Source of the DNA: Lentimicrobium sp.
Lineage (GTDB): Bacteria; Bacteroidota; Bacteroidia; Bacteroidales; Lentimicrobiaceae
NCBI GenBank assembly: GCA_023957275.1
Contig: JAMLHF010000005.1
Span: 56,235 to 120,234, forward strand
Reading direction: 5' to 3'
DNA length: 64,000 nt
Below the pieces are notes generated by a model. It saw nothing but the letters and a program-made list of their open reading frames with translations. It made no database searches and was not told the origin of the DNA. Below are positions 55,219-63,183 of the stretch, in pieces. How positions within the stretch are numbered: the first letter of the stretch is position 1; each line of letters starts with the position of its first letter. The translations under genes were made by a program, and so were the position numbers.

Positions 55219-55269
55219 AATATGTCAGATTTTTCAGTGCTTTAATCAGTTTGCTCTAACCTGATTTCT

Positions 55270-55656
55270 CTATAAATTGTTCATTACTTTCCGGTAACCC
55301 TCAATGACTCCCGGAGCGTTAAAAGTAATAATTATTCCCATTCTTTTACCTGAAATTTTCAGCTTTGATTGCAATGAATGCAGTTGCAGCAGTGAAATCT
55401 CCCGTTCCGACTGGATTTCTACAATCGCTTGATTTTCAACAAGTATATCAACAATTATTTCTTTACTTGTTTTGATGTCCTTGTAGTAAACGGGAAACGC
55501 AACATCCCGTTTGAACAACAGGCCTTGCAATCTGAGTTCATGAAGGAAACAGGTATGATAAATCTGAACATCAAGCCCCTGACCGAGTTCGGAGTAGACT
55601 TCTGATGCTGCTTCAAATATCCGGGTATGCAGTTTGTTGAGTTCAGCCCTGTTCAT
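55270..55656 (-). CDS. GxxExxY-family protein
   Basis: This 128-residue protein resembles the GxxExxY family, a small nuclease-like fold common in Bacteroidota. The defining motif is altered: the segment reads LGQGLDVQIYHTCF, keeping Gly and Tyr but not the central Glu. Later parts match well (LLFKRDVAFPVYYKD, then IIVDILVENQAIVEIQS with the PDDEXK-like Asp and Glu). It overlaps the start-side gene by 14 bases, which suggests coupling to the sugar operon. The function is unknown. Confidence 0.72.
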   Translation of the reverse strand: MNRAELNKLHTRIFEAASEVYSELGQGLDVQIYHTCFLHELRLQGLLFKRDVAFPVYYKDIKTSKEIIVDILVENQAIVEIQSEREISLLQLHSLQSKLKISGKRMGIIITFNAPGVIEGYRKVMNNL

Positions 55657-56500
55657 TCAGCAAAGCTAGGCATTTTTTAAGGCTTTCGTACCACCAGGGG
55701 ACAGCGCAGTGCGTGATTGCGGCATATTTGCTTTTGTCAAGCACACTATAATAGGGACGGGGAGCAGGCAGTGGGTATCCGGCGGTGCTGGTAGGGATGA
55801 CTTTGCAGTGAATTCCTGAGAGTTCGACAATGGTTTTTGCAAAATCATACCAACTGCAAGCCCCTTCATTGGAGAAATGGTAAATGCCGCCATCCGCATT
55901 TTTGTCGATTAGGTTAAGTATGGCATTTGCCAGATCGTATGCCCAGGTAGGTGATCCGATCTGGTCAGCGACAACTTTCAGCAATCCCTTTTCCTTGCCA
56001 ACCCGGAGAATGGTTTTTACAAAATTCTGACCATGAGCTGAATAAAGCCACGATGTTCTTATAATGATTGAACCGGGTGCAGCATTCATTACATTGTTTT
56101 CACCCAGGGCCTTGCTTTTGGCATAGACGCCTGCAGGTTCAACCGCATCCGTCTCCAGGTAAGGTTTATAATTCCGGCCATTGAAAACATAATCGGATGA
56201 AATATGTATCATTCTTGCGCCATGGCTTGCAGCAGCCGCGGCCAGGTAACCCGGCCCGCCGGCATTTAGCCGGTACGCCGCCTCAGGCTCCGTTTCTGCT
56301 TTGTCAACGGAAGTGTATGCCGCACAATTGATGATCCGGTCGGGACGGGTCTCCTGAACAAAGCGATTAACCAGATCGTGGCTGGTTATGTCTAACTCCT
56401 GGTAATCGGTAAATATAAATTCATGTTCAGGCAGGTTCGCAGCCATCAACTGCAACTCATTGCCCAACTGTCCTTTGCTCCCGGTAACCAGTATCTTCAT
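55643..56500 (-). CDS. rfbD: dTDP-4-dehydrorhamnose reductase family protein
   Basis: The 285-residue short-chain reductase has the NAD(P) motif VTGSKGQLGNEL, the HISSDYVFNG segment, YAKSKALGE with the catalytic Tyr and Lys, and RTSWLYSAHG, the standard RfbD marks. It would reduce dTDP-4-keto-rhamnose to dTDP-rhamnose. RfbA, RfbB and RfbC are not in the window, so either they are elsewhere or this reductase acts on another nucleotide sugar made by the neighbouring UDP-sugar enzymes. Confidence 0.88.
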   Translation of the reverse strand: MKILVTGSKGQLGNELQLMAANLPEHEFIFTDYQELDITSHDLVNRFVQETRPDRIINCAAYTSVDKAETEPEAAYRLNAGGPGYLAAAAASHGARMIHISSDYVFNGRNYKPYLETDAVEPAGVYAKSKALGENNVMNAAPGSIIIRTSWLYSAHGQNFVKTILRVGKEKGLLKVVADQIGSPTWAYDLANAILNLIDKNADGGIYHFSNEGACSWYDFAKTIVELSGIHCKVIPTSTAGYPLPAPRPYYSVLDKSKYAAITHCAVPWWYESLKKCLALLNEQG

Positions 56501-56506
56501 TTATTC

Positions 56507-57445
56507 TTATTTGATAATGGTTTTGAAATATTCTATCGTATGCTTCAACCCTTCGTCAAGCTGAATTTTTGGCTCCCAGTTCAGTTTTTGGCGGGCAAGG
56601 GTGATGTCGGGCTGTCGCTGGAGCGGATCATCGCTGGGCAGAGGCCGGGTGATAATTTTTGATTTTGACCCGGTGAGATGTATTACTTTCTCTGCCAACT
56701 CCCGTATGGTAAACTCGTTAGGATTCCCGACATTCACCGGTCCGGTAAATTCATCGCCGGTGTTCATCAGCCGGATCATGCCGTCAATAAGATCTGAATA
56801 GTAGCAGAAACTTCGGGACTGTTGTCCATCTCCGTAAAGGGTTATTTCTTCTCCTTTAAGCGCCTGAACTATGAAATTGGAAACCACCCTGCCGTCGTTG
56901 GGGTGCATGCGGGGACCGTAAGTGTTGAAAATCCGCATGATTTTAATCCTGACATTGTTTTGCTTGTGATAGTTCACGAAAAGGGTCTCTGCGGCCCTTT
57001 TTCCTTCGTCGTAACAGGCACGCTCACCGATGGGATTAACATGTCCCCAGTAACTTTCGGTTTGAGGATGTATCTGCGGATCCCCATAAACTTCGCTGGT
57101 TGAGGCCTGCAGGATTTTGGCCTTAATGCGCTTAGCCAGCCCCAGCATATTGATGGCGCCCATCACGGAGGTTTTAACCGTTTTAATGGGGTTGAACTGG
57201 TAATGAATGGGTGAAGCGGGACAGGCCAGATTGTATATTTCATCCACTTCAATGTAAAAGGGCATGGTGACATCATGCCTTACCAGTTCGAAATATGGAT
57301 TATCAAGCAAATGGACAACATTTGACTTCTGTCCTGTGAAATAGTTGTCAAGGCAAACTACTTCATTGCCTTCATTCAGCAACCTTTCGCATAAATGTGA
57401 CCCCAGGAATCCGGCGCCGCCTGTTACCAGGATTTTCTTTCTCAT
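56507..57445 (-). CDS. UDP-glucuronate decarboxylase (UDP-xylose synthase-like)
   Basis: The 312-residue SDR enzyme has [15 protein letters not shown] for NAD binding, LASTSEVYG-type ([12 protein letters not shown]) and [10 protein letters not shown] with the catalytic Tyr and Lys, plus [10 protein letters not shown]. These are the signature of UDP-glucuronate decarboxylase, which forms UDP-xylose. It lies 42 bases downstream of the UDP-glucose dehydrogenase gene, which would supply UDP-glucuronate. The two steps therefore make UDP-xylose for surface glycans. Confidence 0.92.
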   Translation of the reverse strand: MRKKILVTGGAGFLGSHLCERLLNEGNEVVCLDNYFTGQKSNVVHLLDNPYFELVRHDVTMPFYIEVDEIYNLACPASPIHYQFNPIKTVKTSVMGAINMLGLAKRIKAKILQASTSEVYGDPQIHPQTESYWGHVNPIGERACYDEGKRAAETLFVNYHKQNNVRIKIMRIFNTYGPRMHPNDGRVVSNFIVQALKGEEITLYGDGQQSRSFCYYSDLIDGMIRLMNTGDEFTGPVNVGNPNEFTIRELAEKVIHLTGSKSKIITRPLPSDDPLQRQPDITLARQKLNWEPKIQLDEGLKHTIEYFKTIIK

Positions 57446-57487
57446 CTGATGAATTTTATCGCCTGACTAAGAATTATTAAACCGGAA

Positions 57488-58816
57488 TTACGGCTTTTCT
57501 GTATTAACTCCGACGCAGAAGTATGAAAAGTCGAGTGACTTCAATTCGGCAGCATCATAGATATTACGACCATCAAAGATTACCGGGTTTTTCATTAATT
57601 TCCTGATCACTACCCAGTTCGGGTATCTGAACTCAGTCCATTCTGTCAGCAGGAACAAAGCATCCGAGTCTATTGCTGCTTCATAAGGGTCTTTGCAGTA
57701 TTCTATCACTTCACCGATCCTTCTTTTAGACTCATGCATAGCCACCGGATCGTATGCTTTTACCCTGCACCCTTGTTTCAGCAGGTGGTCGATTATGACC
57801 AGCGAGGGGGCTTCACGCATATCGTCAGTTTGTGGCTTGAATGACAGGCCCCAGATTGCAACGGTTTTACCCCTGACATCGCCTGTGAAAAAGCTCATGA
57901 ATTTGTTGAATAACAATGACTTCTGATCATCGTTCACGGCTTCCACCGCTTTCAGTATCCGCATGGAGTATCCAACCGTGTCAGCGGTCTTTATCAGTGC
58001 TTTTACGTCTTTTGGAAAGCAGGAACCTCCATAGCCAATGCCCGGGTATATAAATTTGTTGCCGATCCTTGTATCACTGCCAATGCCTTTGCGGACCATA
58101 TTTACATCGGCACCCATGATTTCACAAAGGTTAGCGATGTCATTCATAAAGCTGATCTTGGTTGCAAGCATGGCGTTTGCCGCATATTTTGTCATTTCTG
58201 CAGAAGGGACATCCATAAATATAACCGGGTGCCCGTTAAGTGTAAACGGTTTATACAGCCGGGCCATGATTTCCTGCGCTTTTTCCGATTCAACCCCTAC
58301 AACAATCCGGTCGGGTTTCATAAAATCATTGATGGCGTCGCCTTCCTTGAGAAATTCGGGATTGGAAGCGACATCGAAAAAGATGCCAAGTTCACGCCTG
58401 TCAAGCTCTTCCTGAACTGCGGCCCGTACTTTTGCAGCAGTGCCAACGGGTACGGTGCTTTTCGTTACCACCGTGATATGTTGATTCATGTGCTGGCCAA
58501 TGGTTCTGGCAACATCCAGCACATATTTCAGATCTGCACTGCCATCTTCATCCGGCGGGGTTCCCACAGCGATAAAGATTACGTCAGAATCATTCACACA
58601 ACTGGGCAGATCGGTTGAGAAATGTAACCTGCCTTTCTCGGTATTCCTGGCAATCATTTCATCCAACCCTGGTTCGTAAATCGGGGAGATGCCTTTTTTC
58701 AGATTGTCGATTTTTTTCTGATCAATGTCAACACACACAACATTGATGCCTACTTCAGAGAAGCAGGTTCCGGTAACAAGACCGACATAACCTGTTCCAA
58801 CTATAGTGATTTTCAT
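57488..58816 (-). CDS. ugd: UDP-glucose 6-dehydrogenase
   Basis: The 442-residue enzyme oxidises UDP-glucose to UDP-glucuronate with two NAD. It has GTGYVGLVTGTCFSE for NAD binding, the STVPVGTA and NPEFLKEGDAI motifs, the catalytic Cys in GYGGSCFPKD and the C-terminal WGLSFKPQTDDMREAPS segment. It is the first gene of a same-strand nucleotide-sugar operon and has a strong consensus promoter 39 bases upstream. Confidence 0.95.
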   Translation of the reverse strand: MKITIVGTGYVGLVTGTCFSEVGINVVCVDIDQKKIDNLKKGISPIYEPGLDEMIARNTEKGRLHFSTDLPSCVNDSDVIFIAVGTPPDEDGSADLKYVLDVARTIGQHMNQHITVVTKSTVPVGTAAKVRAAVQEELDRRELGIFFDVASNPEFLKEGDAINDFMKPDRIVVGVESEKAQEIMARLYKPFTLNGHPVIFMDVPSAEMTKYAANAMLATKISFMNDIANLCEIMGADVNMVRKGIGSDTRIGNKFIYPGIGYGGSCFPKDVKALIKTADTVGYSMRILKAVEAVNDDQKSLLFNKFMSFFTGDVRGKTVAIWGLSFKPQTDDMREAPSLVIIDHLLKQGCRVKAYDPVAMHESKRRIGEVIEYCKDPYEAAIDSDALFLLTEWTEFRYPNWVVIRKLMKNPVIFDGRNIYDAAELKSLDFSYFCVGVNTEKP

Positions 58817-58854
58817 AGAGTAAAGAATTTTCCTGCTTGTTTATTTGAAAGTAG

Positions 58855-58884
58855 CAAATGTACCAAATAGAAGTCAGGCTGCAA
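58855..58884 (-). promoter_or_regulatory. Promoter of the ugd operon
   Basis: On the minus strand TTTTG (ending at 58882) is followed after exactly 19 bases by TACATTTG (58862-58855). It lies between the LuxR regulator stop and the ugd start. Confidence 0.75.
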
Positions 58885-58902
58885 AAGCCGTATGCTTAAA
58901 AA

Positions 58903-59481
58903 TCACAGATTTGCTTCTTCCAGTGTAATCATGCCGTTCAGGATGGCAAATACAGTGAGTCCAGCAGCAGTTTTAATTCCCAGTTTTCTGATGATGTTCT
59001 TTCTGTGTGTCAGCGCGGTATGCAGGCTCAGGTTCAGTTTTTCAGCGATATCCTTGTTGCTTGCGCCGAGAGCCAGCAGCCTTACTACTTCTTTTTCGCG
59101 TTTGCTGAGCTCTTTTTCCGGAGTTGACATGTTTTCGTTTTCTTTTCCGGTTTGCAGCATCATCTTAATCTTTGCTGCAAGTTCAACAGGAGTCATGAAA
59201 AGTGAAAGATTCTGCTCATTCCCCGGCAGGTGGTTCTCCGAAAAAAGGAAAATCCCCTCAGGTTTACCTGATGTTACCAGCTGATGAAAACCAGCATCGT
59301 CGCTGAATTCTTCTCCTGCAATAATCAACTGAATATCATTGTTTTCATAGAGGTCGGTTGCGGTTGTCAGATCGGCAGCAAGGAATATCTTTACGGGCAG
59401 ATTAAGATCGGTAAGGCATTGTCTCAGACCAAGCCTGATTATATGCGATTGGGAAAGGATCATTAAACCGGTTCGTTTCAT
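58903..59481 (-). CDS. LuxR-family regulator with a receiver lacking its phospho-acceptor
   Basis: The 192-residue protein has a C-terminal LuxR-type helix-turn-helix (about 125-185: LSKREKEVVRLLALGASNKD, then LSLHTALTHRKNIIRKL). The N-terminal half keeps the length and secondary-structure pattern of a receiver but lacks its chemistry: the N-terminal acidic pair is missing (LMILSQSHI) and the phospho-acceptor position reads IIAGEEF. It probably responds to something other than phosphorylation. The gene begins 10 bases after the RIC-type hemerythrin gene and is likely co-transcribed with it. Confidence 0.85.
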   Translation of the reverse strand: MKRTGLMILSQSHIIRLGLRQCLTDLNLPVKIFLAADLTTATDLYENNDIQLIIAGEEFSDDAGFHQLVTSGKPEGIFLFSENHLPGNEQNLSLFMTPVELAAKIKMMLQTGKENENMSTPEKELSKREKEVVRLLALGASNKDIAEKLNLSLHTALTHRKNIIRKLGIKTAAGLTVFAILNGMITLEEANL

Positions 59482-59491
59482 AATCTCTGGT

Positions 59492-60217
59492 TTAACGCCG
59501 GTTCAGTTTCAATTCAGTCTCCATCATCCTTACTTTTGGAATCATGATCTTGTCCTCGATTCGGGAATGTTCATTCAGATCTTTCTCCAGCCAGTAAAGT
59601 TCCGCTGTAATCCGGTTGACCAGGTCAAAGTCAAAAGGCTGCGGAAGGTATTTTATCATGATGTTTTTGAGGTCATTCAGTTTCTCTTCAACATTGTCAT
59701 GCTCGGTTTCATAATGCTGAATGGTATAGTCAGGAATCCCCGTTTCGGATTCTTCCGGATGGTTGAAGCGGTTTTCGATACCAAGTACATAGGGGAAGGT
59801 GACCTTTTCCTCACGCATGATGTGGTCGTTCAGTTCCCTGCAGTAGGCGGCAAAAAACCTGTTTACAACTTTAAGGCCGGGGTTTTCGGGTTGCTGGCCG
59901 GAGCACAACCGGTCGATTAACTCCTGAATATAGGGGATCTGATGGTTCAGGTAATAGTCATGGGTTTTCTGAAGGTATCTGACCAGTTGTTTCAATGAAA
60001 ATCCGGTGAGATCATGCGCCGGGAAATAGCTTTCATCAAGAAATGAATTGAGGATTACAACCATGAATACCGGGTCAATGTCTTTTTTGTGGCAGATCTC
60101 GCCAACGGTGACATCCCCAAATCCGGGTTGAATATCAAATCTTCCGATAACCCTGAGCAGGTTGTGGTTTTGCAGAATGGCATCTGCCAGATTTGTTTCT
60201 GTACTGATGGTTCTCAT
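59492..60217 (-). CDS. RIC-type (YtfE/ScdA-like) hemerythrin domain protein
   Basis: The 241-residue cytoplasmic protein resembles the di-iron proteins that repair iron-sulfur clusters after nitric oxide or oxidative damage. The hemerythrin ligands are visible: H86 (KTHDYY), H92, H132 and E136 (DHIMREE), H173 (TEHDN), H217 and E221 (EHSRIED). The N-terminal part lacks the ScdA cysteine motif. I start at the ATG 60215-60217, because an upstream extension reads through the phage operon's terminator and a -7 promoter box lies at 60255-60262. It is followed by the LuxR-type regulator. Confidence 0.88.
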   Translation of the reverse strand: MRTISTETNLADAILQNHNLLRVIGRFDIQPGFGDVTVGEICHKKDIDPVFMVVILNSFLDESYFPAHDLTGFSLKQLVRYLQKTHDYYLNHQIPYIQELIDRLCSGQQPENPGLKVVNRFFAAYCRELNDHIMREEKVTFPYVLGIENRFNHPEESETGIPDYTIQHYETEHDNVEEKLNDLKNIMIKYLPQPFDFDLVNRITAELYWLEKDLNEHSRIEDKIMIPKVRMMETELKLNRR

Positions 60218-60254
60218 GTCAGTTGATTGGTTCTTGAAAGCACGGCGAATGCTG

Positions 60255-60262
60255 CAAAGATA
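60255..60262 (-). promoter_or_regulatory. -7 promoter box for the RIC gene
   Basis: The minus strand reads TATCTTTG, 37 bases upstream of the chosen start. No clear -33 TTG. Confidence 0.55.
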
Positions 60263-60304
60263 AATCAGAAAAGCGCAGCTGGAAACTATGAGGGTATTGC
60301 TGAA

Positions 60305-60335
60305 AATAAAAAACCCGGCGAAAGCCGGGCTGTTT
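60305..60335 (-). terminator. Terminator after the phage tail-like gene
   Basis: On the minus strand GCCCGGC-TTTC-GCCGGG is followed by TTTTTTATTTT. It lies about 85 bases beyond the tail-like gene's stop and marks the downstream end of the phage-derived transcript. Confidence 0.88.
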
Positions 60336-60419
60336 TGTGATCCCGCTGGTATTTGCAACCATACTATAAATCAAATATTTAGGTAATAAAGGGCGTGTAA
60401 TAGGTAGCGCAAAAAATAT

Positions 60420-63017
60420 TTATAACAGTTCAATTACAGCCAGATTTGATGTTACTGAATTCCCGGCATTTTCATTCTGCCATGTGAAAGTAAGTTCAAT
60501 ATCATTATCTTTCGAAGTGTCAACTGTTATTGCTGTTAATGTCTGAAGTCTTATCATTGCGGAATAGCCTGCTGATCTGATTTCAATGTGAATAAAACCG
60601 GCAGGCATGATGGTACCTGTTTCGCCAATTGTTCTGACGGTCGCCATCAAATCAACAATAAGTACTGCATCACTCAAAGAGTTGAACAATGCGCCAGTAA
60701 TAGAAACTAATGTTGTAGTACCAAACAAAACTTTAAATGTAGCGTTTTGCGTGCTTGCTGGTGTGCTAATGTAGCCTTGTAATCTAATCCGGATCGTATT
60801 GCCAACAACAAGGCTGTCAGCTGGGATTGTTCGTGTTCCTGTTCCAGTTGTAAATAATGAATTTTCAACTGATGTATTTGAAATAGTTTTAGAGGCTGTC
60901 TGTTTGAATATACATCTTACAATGTCCTGTAAAAACGTATTTTTTGAAACCCAAACCGGTGAAACATTATCACCCTGACCAATCAGAATTTCATTTAGTT
61001 TACCTGAATTCTCTGATTTTAGCGGTTCCAAAAATAATTCATATCCGGATAATTTATAAATTCCCCAATTATCAACAGAATCATCTTCATGAATAGGGCT
61101 TACTGTTTCACCTGTGCGCTTCCATAGGCTTGATGATGTACTCCCGCTTGAAGATCCCCCGGAACCCTGATCGTTTGACGTGGGGGCGTCAAGTGCTTCG
61201 TTTAAAACAATATTTGCCCGGTCAATGTCATAAAATACCGTGCTTAATGATACCTGTTCTAAATCCGGATCGAGTTCATAGCCCAATATCATTAACCGTT
61301 CATTTTTATATTGAGGGTATTGCCAAAACTCCAAAAAACCCATGTAAGCGAAATCAAAGGCTCTTATTGCATTTCGCTTCATTGATATGGTTTCCTGCAA
61401 TCTGAGCTTATTAATATCCATCCAAACGGCACCACTTGAATCATGTTTCCAATCTTCGCTGTTTTTCCATAATTCCGTAAATGAATCATAAACCCTTAAC
61501 CTGCCTGATGAAAAAGCCCTGGGACCATCTCCGATGGTTGTTACTTCAAGTTCTTCAACTGTTCCGCTGCCAATAACAGAAGAACCGTTTGTTGTGTTCA
61601 GTGCTGAATATTTGATTTGTCCGTTGACTTCGCTGGCTGTTTCAAGTAAATGAATCAATGAAACATTATAAAGGCTCACGGTTGCGGAACCTGTATAAGT
61701 GTTTGTTGTTGTCCCATCAACAAGACATAGATCATCAAACCATATTCCAAAATTCCCGTTTCCTGATTCTGGTGCCGGTGGAAGATTTGTACTTACAACA
61801 AAAATAAGCGTTGTATCTCCCATCGTGAAATAATTGTTTGGTACAAAATAGAAAAATGATTCCGTTGTTGTCCAGGCTAATGTATTTGTGTCGGGCGTGG
61901 TTATGCCTGACAGATAATAGCTGCCTACCTTCAGTTTTAACTTAAACCGCATGTAAACCAGCGTAATTAATCCGTTGGGGGCAGAAGCATAAAAATCATC
62001 AAGAATAACTTTTATATTGAACCCAACTTGTAATACTTCACCACTACCGCCAAGCAAATTTTCAATAGCTATGTAACTACCTTCAGTATAGTTTGGCGGC
62101 AGAATGTTTGACCCGCCTAAACCTTGTTTATAGCTGTATATTAAAGACATTTTCTTACAAGGCGGGTAAAACCTGAAAGTTCCATCTGTCCGTTCAGTAT
62201 CAAAATATAATCTTAGATCAACGTTATTACTTGATAGTAATTCATAATCTGCGCCGTATGTATAAAAATAGATCCCGTTTAGATCGTTGACATGCTGCAT
62301 GATAAAACAGTCCCCGGCCATAAATATCCGGTAATGAAACTGGGTGCAAATTTTAAATAGTACATCCCATGCACTATTAGAATTAATAACCCCAAAATCA
62401 TCATATTCCTGAAAACAGTCATAACCAAGATCAATATGTTCTAAACCGCATTGAGGCTTATCTAAGTTCAATTCTATCCATGTAAAATAACTGATTTTAA
62501 TAATCGGCAAGTCATGCACCCAAGTTGATTGATAATTGATTTTGCTAATGCAATTGATCACATGCTGTAATATTGTTGCCCTACCTTCATACTTAACGCC
62601 ATAATTATCATACGTAATGTTTTTAAGTCTTGAAAGGCCGCAAACCGCATTAAGATTTATTTGATAGGTATAATATTCGTCAGGAATTTCCAGCAATGAA
62701 TTAATCAATTGCCCTTTCCATATCTGAGTATCATTCCTGAGAATCTTAACAATAATCTGATCCTCTCGTAAAGTAACAATGGTTGATATAAATTCCTCAA
62801 AAACTGTGTCGATTTCACGCACGTTTACAGAAATATCCGCAACTGAAGGTATTACAGCATCAAGATATTGCCCTACCGGACCCTCATCATACCTTAATTT
62901 GAAATAACCATCTATTTCAATAGCATCCCCGGTGAAATCAGTATCATGAAATTCAACGGTATAACATGCATTTGAAATTGCACTTGTGTACTGATTAAAG
63001 AAAAATCTCTTAGCCAT
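60420..63017 (-). CDS. Large phage tail-like structural protein
   Basis: This 865-residue protein has no hit I can name with certainty. It is rich in Thr, Ser, Asn and Tyr and predicted to be mostly beta-strand. Residues of about 1-250 (KLRYDEGPVGQYLD, then REIDTVFEEFI and ILRNDTQIWKGQL) resemble distal-tail or baseplate hub proteins. A Gly/Ser-rich linker (SNDQGSGGSSSG, about 615-627) precedes a C-terminal beta-rich module. The DNA is more AT-rich than the neighbouring chromosomal genes, as expected for recent phage DNA. It lies directly downstream of an HK97-type capsid gene. A tail or fibre role is inference from composition and context. Confidence 0.6.
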   Translation of the reverse strand: MAKRFFFNQYTSAISNACYTVEFHDTDFTGDAIEIDGYFKLRYDEGPVGQYLDAVIPSVADISVNVREIDTVFEEFISTIVTLREDQIIVKILRNDTQIWKGQLINSLLEIPDEYYTYQINLNAVCGLSRLKNITYDNYGVKYEGRATILQHVINCISKINYQSTWVHDLPIIKISYFTWIELNLDKPQCGLEHIDLGYDCFQEYDDFGVINSNSAWDVLFKICTQFHYRIFMAGDCFIMQHVNDLNGIYFYTYGADYELLSSNNVDLRLYFDTERTDGTFRFYPPCKKMSLIYSYKQGLGGSNILPPNYTEGSYIAIENLLGGSGEVLQVGFNIKVILDDFYASAPNGLITLVYMRFKLKLKVGSYYLSGITTPDTNTLAWTTTESFFYFVPNNYFTMGDTTLIFVVSTNLPPAPESGNGNFGIWFDDLCLVDGTTTNTYTGSATVSLYNVSLIHLLETASEVNGQIKYSALNTTNGSSVIGSGTVEELEVTTIGDGPRAFSSGRLRVYDSFTELWKNSEDWKHDSSGAVWMDINKLRLQETISMKRNAIRAFDFAYMGFLEFWQYPQYKNERLMILGYELDPDLEQVSLSTVFYDIDRANIVLNEALDAPTSNDQGSGGSSSGSTSSSLWKRTGETVSPIHEDDSVDNWGIYKLSGYELFLEPLKSENSGKLNEILIGQGDNVSPVWVSKNTFLQDIVRCIFKQTASKTISNTSVENSLFTTGTGTRTIPADSLVVGNTIRIRLQGYISTPASTQNATFKVLFGTTTLVSITGALFNSLSDAVLIVDLMATVRTIGETGTIMPAGFIHIEIRSAGYSAMIRLQTLTAITVDTSKDNDIELTFTWQNENAGNSVTSNLAVIELL

Positions 63018-63029
63018 ATGTACCTATTT

Positions 63030-63067
63030 AAAAAAAATAAGGGGTTATCAGTTAAGCTAACCCCTTA
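63030..63067 (-). terminator. Terminator between the capsid and tail-like genes
   Basis: A perfect 10-bp stem (TAAGGGGTTA/TAACCCCTTA) is followed on the minus strand by eight T residues. It could limit read-through from the capsid gene. Confidence 0.8.
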
Positions 63068-63120
63068 CCAACCAAAATCCACCTAAACCCAATTTAAGAG
63101 GAAAAATTTAAGAAAGGCAA

Positions 63121-63161
63121 CAGGCGGAAAAACACGCAATGGAAAAGCGTAAAACCGCCTG
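63121..63161 (-). other. Compound hairpin just after the capsid gene
   Basis: CAGGCGG/CCGCCTG forms an outer stem enclosing a smaller ACGC/GCGT stem. It lies 23 bases beyond the capsid stop and may assist the nearby terminator or protect the capsid mRNA. Confidence 0.45.
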
Positions 63162-63183
63162 CGCCTGTCTGCCGGACTATTTT

